Part shown: in pieces, positions 38,101 to 46,447 of the stretch
How positions within the stretch are numbered: position 1 is the stretch's first letter
How the letters are laid out: each line of letters starts with the position of its first letter
From: CAZLQF01 sp964561545
Lineage (GTDB): Bacteria; Bacteroidota; Bacteroidia; CAILMK01; CAYYUA01
NCBI GenBank assembly: GCA_964561545.1
Contig: CAZLQF010000001.1
Coordinates: forward strand, 62,001-126,000
Reading direction: 5' to 3'
Length of the DNA stretch: 64,000 bases
Program-made: the position numbers and the translations under genes
Notes under the pieces: model-generated
What the model was told of the DNA's origin: nothing
The model's input: only the letters and a program-made list of their open reading frames with translations
The model's database searches: none

Positions 38101-38805
38101 GATCTTAGGGAAGGCAGAAACAGCAATGCAACATTTCAGGCCAATTACACCCTTCAGTTTGCAGAATCAACAGGATCGAACGCAACGGATCAAGCCTCAT
38201 TGATCAGTGCAGGTCAGCCCAACTTGAGAACGCCATTTCCGAAAGATAATGATGTAAGGCATAACTTGTCTACTACTTTCAGTTATGACTTCAAGGAAGG
38301 CAAAGATTATACTGGACCCATAACTGGTGATGGAACTGAAATCCTCAAAAATGTAGGTGCTAACTTAATTCTGGAAGCACGCTCCGGCAAGCCTTATTCA
38401 GAACAAAGTAATGTAAACAGAACAGTTTCAGTGGGGATTCGCCAGCAATCCAATTTAGAAGGTGGTATCAATGGCGCAAGGCTGCCTTGGAATTTCAATG
38501 TAGACCTTCGTTTGGACAAAGACATTAAGTTAACTTCTCAGGATCAAGGTGGTGGACAACCTACCGTACTAAATGTTTATTTCTGGATTCAGAACGTATT
38601 TGATACCAGGAATGTCCTCAACGTTTACAGCTTTACTGGTGATCCTGATGATGATGGTTTCCTTTCCTCAAGAGAAGGCCAGCAGGTAATTGAATCCCAG
38701 GTTACTCAGCAAGCCTACAGGGATCAATACTCGATCAAAGTAAACAACCCCAACAATTATTCAAACCCAAGGTTGGTAAGAATTGGTGCGCAGTTAAATT
38801 TTTAA
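35101..38805 (+). CDS. TonB-dependent outer-membrane receptor with carboxypeptidase-regulatory-like domain
   Basis: A 1234-aa outer-membrane receptor. Signal peptide 1-22 (ends AFSQ), then a CarboxypepD-reg-like beta-sandwich (about 24-112, GSVQGKILDAETGEPLIGA). The plug domain (about 130-235) includes PSIRGQRTGGTVYYIDG, and a large beta-barrel ends with the aromatic strand RLVRIGAQLNF. It has no SusD partner. Instead it is 30 bp from a giant secreted protein and a PorV-like protein, suggesting a T9SS-linked surface assembly rather than glycan import. The transported ligand is unknown. Confidence 0.92.
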   Translation: MIRKLLAVGFCLLFWSTHAFSQGSFGSVQGKILDAETGEPLIGANVVVIGEGGSQKGGASTDKEGNYTIEGVPAGTYDIKATYIGYQEKKITGIRVSSGQIEFIDIQMRESTKTLEEVEVVEHKKPLIEQDNNTTGDNLTDEEISKAPTRSLNRLAGLSAGTYTEGGTPSIRGQRTGGTVYYIDGVRVRGSAALPQSAISEIQTLTGGIPAEYGDATGGVISIQTKGPSREYHGGIDLITSQYLDGYGYNLLEGNVTGPIISKNKGTDSAEAKLGFLISGNISYQDEPNPSATDVWKVKDDVLSGIEEAPLRESQSGEGLLSKSEFVSKDQMEQIDARKNAENFGYNFTGKLDYQVNDDINLTAGGQLGHNMSDNYVRQYSLFNYENNPRSINNTYRGYVRYTQKFADEKEEDEDTEGLTVSNAFYNIQIDYTKNTSEVFNEAHGDDYFKYGHYGKYELYKAPSYVNRVDTINGRTEEANYMTGFQDTAVNFNPASYNTTAGNYTQQFFNLSDNPIRTKDQIQGGGGLLNGDNPRLVYSLWNDVGTEFATYRKNENEQFRVNASGSFNLNNHSIKLGVQYEQFTQRSFSVAGTNLWQKMRQLMNSHIQQLDTDNPQPVYEDVNNNGEFDRDEDIFLDTVNYPRLNEGDQATFDKNFRQKLMEEGATNVNGEPIGEQTFVNVDRYDPSKFSLDMFSADELLRTGEVSYYGYDQSGDKNTGNPSINDFVNNPDSRPMGSYNPIYVAGYVQDKFSFRDLIFRLGVRVDRFDANQPVLKDKYSLYPTRKKSEVDQDLHPNDEHPGNIGNNHVVYVDDPTDPTEIVGYRKDNNWFDASGSQIDDPNILAFQTQGGTIAPYLQAETTENLQISPESFKDYEPEVTVMPRIAFSFPISDEANFFANYDILTQRPQSGIVSNLDDYFYLEQRSTGSIANPGLKPQKRTNYEIGFKQKLTDNSALTLSAYYGEIRDLIQLVRVNQAFPISYNTFQNLDFGTVKGLTAVYDLREGRNSNATFQANYTLQFAESTGSNATDQASLISAGQPNLRTPFPKDNDVRHNLSTTFSYDFKEGKDYTGPITGDGTEILKNVGANLILEARSGKPYSEQSNVNRTVSVGIRQQSNLEGGINGARLPWNFNVDLRLDKDIKLTSQDQGGGQPTVLNVYFWIQNVFDTRNVLNVYSFTGDPDDDGFLSSREGQQVIESQVTQQAYRDQYSIKVNNPNNYSNPRLVRIGAQLNF

Positions 38806-38835
38806 CTAATAGAATCATCTTAATAAATAAATCTT

Positions 38836-41800
38836 ATGAAGTTTAATAAGTTTTTATCGGCTCTGATGGTCCTTTTGTTTTCTACAAGTGGCTTAGTAGC
38901 CAAAGAAAATGTTGGAAGCTCAGATACCGAAACCAATAAGAAACTAAACAAAAAATTAAAGGAAGGTTGTGATGCTGCCTCAGCTGAGGTAAATCTGGAT
39001 ATTAACAACGTCCGAGCACGTGTAATGAATGGTGGCGACATGTGGTGGGATTTGGTTGGGAACCCCCGCTATGAAATACCTAAAACTACAGAGCCTGGTC
39101 AAACCAGGCGTCATTCCCTATTTGCCGGTGCGCTCTGGATTGGTGGGATTGATCAGGGAGGTAACCTTAGAGAAGCCGCCATGACTTACCGCCAAGATGG
39201 CTCAGATTTTTACCCGGGCCCTCTTGATACTTCAGATGCCTCCATCTCTGCCAACGATTGCGAACGCTGGGATCAAATTTGGAAAATTACTCAGGATGAA
39301 ATAGACCGTTTTAAGGAAACGGGCGAAATAACCGAAGCCATCAGGACCTGGCCAGCGGAAGGAAACGTTAACAAAGGAGAATCCCGTTATTTAGCCCCTT
39401 TTAATGATGAAAACGGAGATGGCGAATACAACCCTCAAGCCGGGGATCACCCGGTAATTTCAGGTGACCAGGCGTTGTGGTTTGTTTACAATGATAAAGG
39501 AAACATTCACTCTGAAACAAGAGCCCCGGCCATAGGCCTGGAAGTACAAACCATGGCTTTTGCCTTTGCTACCAATGATGAAATTAACAACATGACCTTT
39601 TACGATCAGAAAGTCATCAATCGCTCCAAAAACAGACTGGACAGTGTCTATTTTGGTCAATGGGTAGATGCTGATTTAGGTTTTGCTTTTGATGACTTTG
39701 TAGGTTGTGATACCACACGAGATTTAGGCATTTGCTACAATGGCGATGATTTTGACGAAACTTTACGTGGGTATGGAAACGATCCGCCTGCGGTAGGGGT
39801 CGACTTTTTCGAAGGTCCTAAAGATAGGGATGGCAATATCATTGGCATGGAAAACTTTGTATATTACGTTAATGATTTTTCTACCAATGGCAATCCCGAG
39901 GAAGCACAAGATTATTACAATTATTTATCGGGCACATGGAAAAATGGTAGTCGTTTCCAAAGAGGAGGAGATGCTTTTGAAGAAGGGACTGAACCAGTCA
40001 ATTACATGTTTCCAAGTGATCCCCGTAATAGCGATGGATGGTCTGAAGTTACGGAGAATAACACACCTGGTGATAGGAGATTTCTACAATCTGCAGGGCC
40101 ATTTACTTTAATGCCGGGTGCGGTAAATTTTGTTACTTCAGGTGTTGTTTGGGCCAACTCCAGTGGTGGTGGTAACACAGGTTCTTGGGATTTGTTAAAA
40201 GTAGCAGATGACAAAGCCCAACAATTGTACAACAATGACTTTGAAATTGTAGATGGTCCGGAGGTGCCGGAAGTTGAAGTACAAGAATTGAATCAGGAAA
40301 TTGTTATATCTTTAAAAAATGCTACAGAGACGGAAGATTATACGCGAGTGGTTATAAACGAAGACGGTGACAGTATTAGGTATGAATTTCAGGGATATCG
40401 AATATTCCAGGTTACAAGCCCGGACATTCAGCAATTTGACGATCCCGAGGTTGCAAGGCAAGTGGTGCAGGTAGATAAAGAAGACAAAATTGATCGGCTC
40501 ATTAATCGCTCCTTTGATCCTAATACCCAAACCGATGATGTACCCGACCTTAAAGTAGATGGATCTAATGATGGCTTAAGGCACACTTTCCAGATTACCA
40601 ATGATGCATTTGCTTCCGGGGAAAGTGAATTGGTAAACTTTACCACTTACTATTTCAAAATAATACCTTATGCAAGCGCTGATCCTGATGATTCGGTTTC
40701 AGCAAGGGCAGACCGGCAATATCTTGCCGGAAGACAACCTATCGAAATCCAAGCCTACCCGCATCCAAGCGAACCTGAGAAAGGAGGATCTATCGTCAAA
40801 TCCAGCTATGGAGACCAGCCGCAACTTACTCGTATTGAGGGTAAAGGAAATGGCGGCCTGGTACTCGAGCTTACCGAAGATTCCAGGAAAGAGATTATTA
40901 ACAACAATTTTGCCCCCAATCCAACTTACCAGGTTAGTGCAAGCCCAGCTGATATTTTCGTCTATGACCCATTAAACGTACCATCAGGTGATTTTACTAT
41001 TAAAATGGTGGACAGTGGTATTGTTAACTCAGGTACCGTTAATGACAACCAACCCCTTGGTGATTCTGCTACATGGCAATTTAAAGACGAACAATCAGGA
41101 AAAGCCATCTCGAGTACTGAGGAAATTGGTAAGAATTATGAACAAATTTTATCTGAATATGGATTCTCTGTTAATATAGGTCAACCACTTGGTGCTTCTA
41201 TCGATACGGTTACCGAAAATATGGGCTTTCTCGAAGCTTCTTTTGACTTTGAGGATCAACAAAAAGATTGGTTGACAGGAATTGAAGACCGGGAATCTCC
41301 ATCGAGCTTTACAGATGACGGCACTCCTTATCCTTACAATTGGATTAGGTCTGGGAATGATGGGCCAACTGATGATCAAGGCAATCCAGTAATCGGAAAT
41401 AATGACCGAAATGTCCACGATGCCGCAGTTGTAAACACCAAAGGGCAACAAGTATTTGTTGATCCCAACCAAGTTTACGAGGATATCCTTGGAGGTATTA
41501 TAGCACCTTATGGGCTAACCGCAAGAGCTGCACAATCGGGCTCAAATTATACCATGGGACCCGCTATTCAAGGACATAACAGTTATACATGGGGTAACAT
41601 TGATAACTTACACAGCGTAGACCTCGTTTTTACCAATGATAAGTCTAAATGGACTCAAAGCGTTGTTATAGAAATGAGTAGTGCCAGTGATTTAGCTGAA
41701 GGCGGTGCAAACCGTCATGAATTAAGAGAACATGGTTCTTGGTTAGACCCCAACAACATTCAGGATGGTGAACCAGTTTATGCCGACCCGGGTGAAGATA

Positions 41801-42705
41801 AAGGCAGGTCCTGGTTCCCAGGTTATGCCATCAACCTTGAAACCGGGGAAAGACTCAACATCATATTTGGTGAAGATAGTTGGTTAAAAGAGCAGAACGG
41901 AAACGATATGTTGTGGAACCCCACAAGTGAAGTTGATAATCCGGCTGCAGGATCGCGAGATTATGTAAATTACCAATTTGGCGGTAAGCATTACGTATAC
42001 CTGATGGCTTCAAGTGGGTTAAATGTTGCGAATACTGATAAATTTTACTATGAAGGTAGAAGATATTCGGGTAGCGAAAGTACGCAGTATTATCAGGATA
42101 TATTAAAAAACGGTTCAACAAATGATATTAGGCAAATGTACTCTGCAGCCATGTGGGTCATGCTACCAGTGCTTAATGAAGGTAGCGAATACAAATCTTT
42201 AGAAGAAGGCCTTATTCCAACAAAAACTACTATAAGTTTACGGGTTTCCAATAGTTATAAAACATTTTCAACCGGCAACAACCCTGAGAACAACAATCAA
42301 CCCATGTACGAGTTTAGCTCAGAAAAAGTAGCCACTAAAACAAGTGAAGAAATGGGTGAAACCGCCCTTGATATGGTAAATATTGTTCCCAATCCCTATT
42401 ATGCTTTTTCCGAATATGAAAACAACCAGCTGGATGAACGAGTACGGATTACCAACATACCTCAACAGTGTAACATTTCCATTTACACTTTAAACGGGAA
42501 AAAGGTTAAAGAATTCAACATTGATCAACCAAGCGGGGATCATCAAACATACATTGATTGGAACTTAAGGAACCATAAAGATATCCCGATTGCCAGTGGC
42601 ATGTATTTAATTCATGTGGATGGCACTGTGGGTAAAAGAAATCTTGGTGAGCGAACCCTTAAGTGGTATGCAGTTATGCGTCCAACCGATTTGAATACAT
42701 TCTAA
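38836..42705 (+). CDS. Large secreted protein of a Bacteroidota-wide family, T9SS-type C-terminal region
   Basis: A 1289-aa exported protein. Signal peptide about 1-22 (LLFSTSGLVAKE). The N-terminal region contains NNVRARVMNGGDMWWDL and SLFAGALWIGGID (about 55-105), which I recognise as typical of large T9SS-associated Bacteroidota secreted proteins of unknown function. The C-terminal 110 residues hold VNIVPNPYYAFSEYE and a beta-sandwich with SGMYLIHVDG, like a FlgD-Ig/T9SS sorting region, followed by an atypical tail (RTLKWYAVMRPTDLNTF). It is the middle gene of a three-gene cluster, 30 and 29 bp from its neighbours. Role probably structural or adhesive; not known. Confidence 0.8.
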   Translation: MKFNKFLSALMVLLFSTSGLVAKENVGSSDTETNKKLNKKLKEGCDAASAEVNLDINNVRARVMNGGDMWWDLVGNPRYEIPKTTEPGQTRRHSLFAGALWIGGIDQGGNLREAAMTYRQDGSDFYPGPLDTSDASISANDCERWDQIWKITQDEIDRFKETGEITEAIRTWPAEGNVNKGESRYLAPFNDENGDGEYNPQAGDHPVISGDQALWFVYNDKGNIHSETRAPAIGLEVQTMAFAFATNDEINNMTFYDQKVINRSKNRLDSVYFGQWVDADLGFAFDDFVGCDTTRDLGICYNGDDFDETLRGYGNDPPAVGVDFFEGPKDRDGNIIGMENFVYYVNDFSTNGNPEEAQDYYNYLSGTWKNGSRFQRGGDAFEEGTEPVNYMFPSDPRNSDGWSEVTENNTPGDRRFLQSAGPFTLMPGAVNFVTSGVVWANSSGGGNTGSWDLLKVADDKAQQLYNNDFEIVDGPEVPEVEVQELNQEIVISLKNATETEDYTRVVINEDGDSIRYEFQGYRIFQVTSPDIQQFDDPEVARQVVQVDKEDKIDRLINRSFDPNTQTDDVPDLKVDGSNDGLRHTFQITNDAFASGESELVNFTTYYFKIIPYASADPDDSVSARADRQYLAGRQPIEIQAYPHPSEPEKGGSIVKSSYGDQPQLTRIEGKGNGGLVLELTEDSRKEIINNNFAPNPTYQVSASPADIFVYDPLNVPSGDFTIKMVDSGIVNSGTVNDNQPLGDSATWQFKDEQSGKAISSTEEIGKNYEQILSEYGFSVNIGQPLGASIDTVTENMGFLEASFDFEDQQKDWLTGIEDRESPSSFTDDGTPYPYNWIRSGNDGPTDDQGNPVIGNNDRNVHDAAVVNTKGQQVFVDPNQVYEDILGGIIAPYGLTARAAQSGSNYTMGPAIQGHNSYTWGNIDNLHSVDLVFTNDKSKWTQSVVIEMSSASDLAEGGANRHELREHGSWLDPNNIQDGEPVYADPGEDKGRSWFPGYAINLETGERLNIIFGEDSWLKEQNGNDMLWNPTSEVDNPAAGSRDYVNYQFGGKHYVYLMASSGLNVANTDKFYYEGRRYSGSESTQYYQDILKNGSTNDIRQMYSAAMWVMLPVLNEGSEYKSLEEGLIPTKTTISLRVSNSYKTFSTGNNPENNNQPMYEFSSEKVATKTSEEMGETALDMVNIVPNPYYAFSEYENNQLDERVRITNIPQQCNISIYTLNGKKVKEFNIDQPSGDHQTYIDWNLRNHKDIPIASGMYLIHVDGTVGKRNLGERTLKWYAVMRPTDLNTF

Positions 42706-42734
42706 ATACTGTTAAAGCATTAAAATCCTGAGTA

Positions 42735-43826
42735 ATGAGGAATTTTTATAAGATCGTAATATTAGCACTTATCGTAGCAACCATAGCCCCAGCCAAAGCT
42801 GGCAACCCTGATCGCGTAGGTCAGGCCGGTGGGATGGAATTACTAATCAATCCATGGCCAAAAAGTTCTGGATGGCACGGTGCCTATACTTCAGGGGTTT
42901 CAGGCGTTGAAGCTTTAAGGAACAACGTAGCAGGGCTGGTTGACATTAATGAAACAGAATTACTGTTTGGTAGAACCAGTTACCTAAGGGGGTCAAACAC
43001 TAACATTAACTCATTCGGTTTTGCCCAAGCATTAGGTGACGCGAACTCAAGTGCAATTGGTGTTTCAGTTATGTCAATGGATTATGGTGAAATAGAACAA
43101 ACAACTGCGAATCAGCCTTCAGGTGGTTTAGGCACTTACAGCCCGAATTTTGTAAATATAGGAGCAGCTTTTACCAAGAAGTTTTCTCAATCAATCCGTG
43201 GAGGTGCTGTATTCAGGGTTATTTCTGAATCGATTCCGGACGTAAGCGCAACCGGTGTTGCTTTGGATGCAGGCATCCAATACGTAACCGACATTACAGG
43301 TAAAGGGCAGGACCGAAGTAGACTCGGGATCGCTTTAAGAAATGTTGGCACACCCATGAAATTTTCAGGAAACGGGCTTGCTTACCGCTCTACCATTCAA
43401 GGAAATGACTATGCCCAAACCCTTGAAATGCGTTCCAAAGCTTTTGAATTGCCTTCGTTGGTAAACATTGGCATTTCTCAGGATTTTTATCCAGGTGACT
43501 CAACAATTCACAAATTAACAGCAGCAGCCAATTTTACTTCTAATTCCTTTACTCGGGATGAATTCCAGTTAGGGCTTCAGTATGGTTTTAAAGAATTTGT
43601 ACAAGTAAGAGCTGGCTATAATTATGAAGAAGGCATGCTTAAGGATGAAGACAGTCGTGAGCCACTTTATGAAGGCCCCTCAGCTGGAATTTCCTTTAAC
43701 ATTCCTTTTTCAAAGGTCACCAAGGAAGAAACTGATTTTGAAAAACATTTTGGGATAGATTATTCATACCGATTAACCAATACATACCAAGGGGTGCATA
43801 CCTTAGGGGCTCGATTGAACTTTTAG
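42735..43826 (+). CDS. PorV/PorQ-family outer-membrane protein
   Basis: A 363-aa outer-membrane beta-barrel of the PorV/PorQ (UPF0164) kind. Signal peptide 1-22 (ends APAKA), then features such as GVEALRNNVAGLVDINETELLFGRT in which the N-P/A-A-G-L element is the family's N-terminal signature. Glycine/aromatic-rich strands follow to a terminal GARLNF. PorV shuttles T9SS cargo from the translocon to the attachment complex. This copy is encoded with a TonB receptor and a giant secreted protein, so it is likely a dedicated partner rather than the general PorV, which is usually next to porU. Confidence 0.82.
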   Translation: MRNFYKIVILALIVATIAPAKAGNPDRVGQAGGMELLINPWPKSSGWHGAYTSGVSGVEALRNNVAGLVDINETELLFGRTSYLRGSNTNINSFGFAQALGDANSSAIGVSVMSMDYGEIEQTTANQPSGGLGTYSPNFVNIGAAFTKKFSQSIRGGAVFRVISESIPDVSATGVALDAGIQYVTDITGKGQDRSRLGIALRNVGTPMKFSGNGLAYRSTIQGNDYAQTLEMRSKAFELPSLVNIGISQDFYPGDSTIHKLTAAANFTSNSFTRDEFQLGLQYGFKEFVQVRAGYNYEEGMLKDEDSREPLYEGPSAGISFNIPFSKVTKEETDFEKHFGIDYSYRLTNTYQGVHTLGARLNF

Positions 43827-43873
43827 GCTCAACCCTTTCGTTTAAATTTTAAAATCTTTTTAAATTTGATTCT

Positions 43874-43910
43874 AAGCGTTCTGATAGATCTTCAGAACGC
43901 TTTCATTTTG
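43874..43910 (+). terminator. Intrinsic terminator of the TonB receptor operon
   Basis: AAGCGTTCTGA (43874-43884) pairs perfectly with TCAGAACGCTT (43892-43902) around a 7-nt loop, followed by TCATTTTG. The trailing TCATTTTG is also a one-mismatch -7 box for greA, so terminator and promoter may overlap. Confidence 0.78.
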
Positions 43911-43933
43911 TAGTACCAAAAAATAATAGAAAT

Positions 43934-44410
43934 ATGGCGGAATATTTCTCTAAAGAAGGATTGGAGGAGTTACGAAAAGAACTTGAGTATCTTAAATTAA
44001 CCGAAAGGCCTCGCATAACGAAAGCCATTGCAGATGCCGCAGCTAAAGGAGACCTTTCAGAGAACGCGGAATATGATGCCGCCAAGGATGAGCAAAAAAT
44101 GATTGAATCTAAAATTGCCGAACTTGAGCAAACATACGCAGACGCTCGATTGATCGATGAATCCCAGGTGGATGATTCTAAGGCCCTTGCGCTTTCAACT
44201 GTACATATCAAAAACCACAATACGGGTAAAGAGCAAACTTATACCCTGGTTTCGGAAAAAGAAGCCAATATAAAAGAAGGAAAGATATCCCTTAAATCGC
44301 CTATTGGACAGGCATTGTTTGGTAAGCAGGAAGGCGATTTTGTGGAGGCTGAAGTCCCAGCCGGCAAGTTAAAGCTTGAAATCCTCAAGATCACAAGGGA
44401 TAAAAATTAG
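43934..44410 (+). CDS. greA: Transcription elongation factor GreA
   Basis: A 158-aa factor that rescues backtracked RNA polymerase by stimulating transcript cleavage. The N-terminal coiled coil carries the acidic tip motif GDLSENAEYDAAKDEQ (about 38-53). The C-terminal FKBP-like domain ends with SPIGQALFGKQEGD and a final beta strand. Length is exactly that of the family. The HIT-family gene begins 37 bp after the stop. Confidence 0.96.
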   Translation: MAEYFSKEGLEELRKELEYLKLTERPRITKAIADAAAKGDLSENAEYDAAKDEQKMIESKIAELEQTYADARLIDESQVDDSKALALSTVHIKNHNTGKEQTYTLVSEKEANIKEGKISLKSPIGQALFGKQEGDFVEAEVPAGKLKLEILKITRDKN

Positions 44411-44447
44411 GAAGCACGGTAGTAAAAAGGAGCAATATTACTTGGCC

Positions 44448-44849
44448 ATGAGCACTATCTTTTCTAAGATCATAGCAGGTGAAATTCCTGCCCATAAAGT
44501 AGCAGAGGATGATCATTACCTCGCCTTTTTGGATATTAACCCCTTGCAAAAAGGCCATACCCTTGTTGTTCCCAAAAAGGAAGTTGATTACATTTTCGAC
44601 TTAGATGATGCAACCCTTGCTGATTTACATGTTTTTGCCAAAAAAGTTGCCAAAGGAATTGAAAAAGTGGTAACCTGTAACCGGATCGGTGTAGTTATAT
44701 TAGGGCTTGAAATCCCCCATGCCCATGTTCATTTGATCCCGATGGATAATGAACGGGATGTAGAATTTTCCAAGGGCCGGATGAACGTGAATGATGCCGA
44801 ATTACAGGAAATGGCCGGCAAAATCCGTGAGCATGTTAAATTGAATTAA
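44448..44849 (+). CDS. HIT-family (histidine triad) nucleotide-binding protein
   Basis: A 133-aa protein starting MSTIFSKIIAGEIPAHKV, the normal N-terminus of Hint-type hydrolases. A longer frame opens upstream at 44376 inside greA, but the ATG at 44448 is preferred; an AAAGGAG lies about 14 bases before it. The triad is H91, H93, H95 in PHAHVHLIPM. Such enzymes hydrolyse adenosine phosphoramidates or AMP-lysine-type bonds. It follows greA closely and is probably co-transcribed. Confidence 0.93.
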   Translation: MSTIFSKIIAGEIPAHKVAEDDHYLAFLDINPLQKGHTLVVPKKEVDYIFDLDDATLADLHVFAKKVAKGIEKVVTCNRIGVVILGLEIPHAHVHLIPMDNERDVEFSKGRMNVNDAELQEMAGKIREHVKLN

Positions 44850-45015
44850 TTGGCAGGAAATCAGATGTAACTCAATTGTAACTTGGTTGTAACTTTACTT
44901 AACCGCAACACTAATCATTCAAGGCCGTACAATTGAACCTTGAACATTGGGCATAGAACTTCAAACGTGCAAAGCAAGCCATACCCACAACCTATAAGAC
45001 AACCATTTACAGCCC

Positions 45016-45579
45016 TCATTCCATTTTATCAGGATTGTCTTTGATAAATGACTTCCAGGAGGAATAATTAGAAGCAGCCTTATTTTTTCCAGGTATTTGC
45101 TGAAATTGATGACAGATTGCTACTGCCAATCCATCCGTAGCGTCCAGGTAGGCAGGCAATTCATCAAGATTTAATAAGTTACTCACCATACCAGCCACTT
45201 GTTCTTTTGACGCATGACCATTCCCTGTAATGGATTGCTTGACCTTACGCGGAGCGTATTCTGAGATCGGAAGATCATAATGTAATGCTGCTGACATAGA
45301 GGCACCTTGCGCCCTGCCAAGCTTGAGCATGGATTGGACGTTATTACCATAGAATGGAGCCTCTAAAGCTACTTCATTAGGCTTGTGTTGCTTGATAAGA
45401 TTGAGGGTTTCGTCAAATATCGCCTTAAGTTTACCAAATGGGGTTCGTTCCTTCGAAAGGGGTATGGCATCATAAGCCAACAAGCTTTGTTGGTTACCAA
45501 TAATTTTGATCACACCATAGCCCATTATATTGGTACCCGGATCTATGCCTAAAACAATTTTAGCTTCCGCTTCTTCCAT
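45016..45579 (-). CDS. ruvC: Holliday junction endonuclease RuvC
   Basis: A 187-aa resolvase that cuts four-way junctions with RuvAB. The first catalytic aspartate is D13 in GIDPGTN, the glutamate is in ALEAPFYG, and the C-terminal aspartates are in DATDGLAVAICH. A TTG-started frame adds six residues upstream (to 45597); the ATG at 45579 gives the usual N-terminus and is preferred. The C-terminus has a 25-residue extension beyond the catalytic fold. Confidence 0.94.
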   Translation of the reverse strand: MEEAEAKIVLGIDPGTNIMGYGVIKIIGNQQSLLAYDAIPLSKERTPFGKLKAIFDETLNLIKQHKPNEVALEAPFYGNNVQSMLKLGRAQGASMSAALHYDLPISEYAPRKVKQSITGNGHASKEQVAGMVSNLLNLDELPAYLDATDGLAVAICHQFQQIPGKNKAASNYSSWKSFIKDNPDKME

Positions 45580-45680
45580 AACTTGGTCGTTTCTCAATGC
45601 TAAGTTAGTAAATTTCCGGACGCAAAATAGTTGTTATTTATTGGTTGCAAACCTTTAAAATAAAATTACATAGTCACTTG

Positions 45681-46403
45681 ATGTCGACTTTAGCGAATCG
45701 CTTCTTGGTACTTGGCATATTCAGCATGGCTTTTGGATTTCTTGAATCCTCCGTTGTTGTTTATTTGCGGGAAATATATTACCCAGAAGGTTTTGACTTC
45801 CCAATGGTTCCCATTGACAAGGATATTGGTATTACCGAATTCTTTAGGGAGCTTGCTACCATGATCATGCTTCTAACGGCCGGTTTGATAACAGGTAAAA
45901 ATGGGCCTCAAAAGTTTGGCTTTTTTCTATATGCATTTGCGGTTTGGGACATCTTTTATTACATCTGGCTTAAAGCCATCCTCGGCTGGCCGCCTTCACT
46001 TTTAACCCCTGACATTTTATTTTTGGTGCCTGCTCCCTGGGTAGGCCCTGTTATTACCCCCATTTTGATCGCACTTGAAATGATTGCCCTATCAGTGGTA
46101 CTGGCTAAGCTGAACCCCCATGCAACCCGCATCCCAATAAGCCTTCGGGATTGGAGTATCTTGATTACTGGGGCCATTGTTGTGATCGTTGCTTTTATCT
46201 GGGATTATGCAGCCTTCGTCCTGGAAAGGGCTTCCTTTAATGCTATTTGGACGCTGAATCTAACCGACCCCGAAGCCATGAAATTGACCGGTCAATATGT
46301 GCCTCAGGATTTTAACTGGCCCCTATTTTTACTGGGCTTTTTGATCATTGGCTTGGGGATTGTGCTTTATGCCAATAAAAATAAAAACCGGGATGCACTT
46401 TGA
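45681..46403 (+). CDS. Integral membrane protein of unknown function
   Basis: A 240-aa protein with about six hydrophobic segments. The ATG at 45681 is chosen over a TTG 36 bases upstream because it gives a better N-terminus. Conserved-looking elements are FGFLESSVVVYLREIYYPEGF near the first segment, EFFRELATMIMLL, FAVWDIFYYIWLK and LGWPPSLLTPDILFLVP. The acidic and aromatic residues within membrane segments suggest a transport or enzymatic role rather than a simple anchor. I do not recognise a family. It is divergent from ruvC; its end forms part of the terminator hairpin at 46385. Confidence 0.75.
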   Translation: MSTLANRFLVLGIFSMAFGFLESSVVVYLREIYYPEGFDFPMVPIDKDIGITEFFRELATMIMLLTAGLITGKNGPQKFGFFLYAFAVWDIFYYIWLKAILGWPPSLLTPDILFLVPAPWVGPVITPILIALEMIALSVVLAKLNPHATRIPISLRDWSILITGAIVVIVAFIWDYAAFVLERASFNAIWTLNLTDPEAMKLTGQYVPQDFNWPLFLLGFLIIGLGIVLYANKNKNRDAL

Positions 46404-46419
46404 TAGGGCGTCCCGGTTT
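46385..46419 (-). terminator. Terminator shared by membrane-protein gene and T9SS cargo gene
   Basis: AAACCGGGA (46385-46393) pairs with TCCCGGTTT (46411-46419), extendable through a G-T pair to about 12 bp. On the minus strand it is followed by TTTTTAT. The left arm lies inside the last codons of the plus-strand gene. Confidence 0.68.
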
Positions 46420-46447
46420 AAAAATCTGCTTTTAAGTTTTTAGGCGA

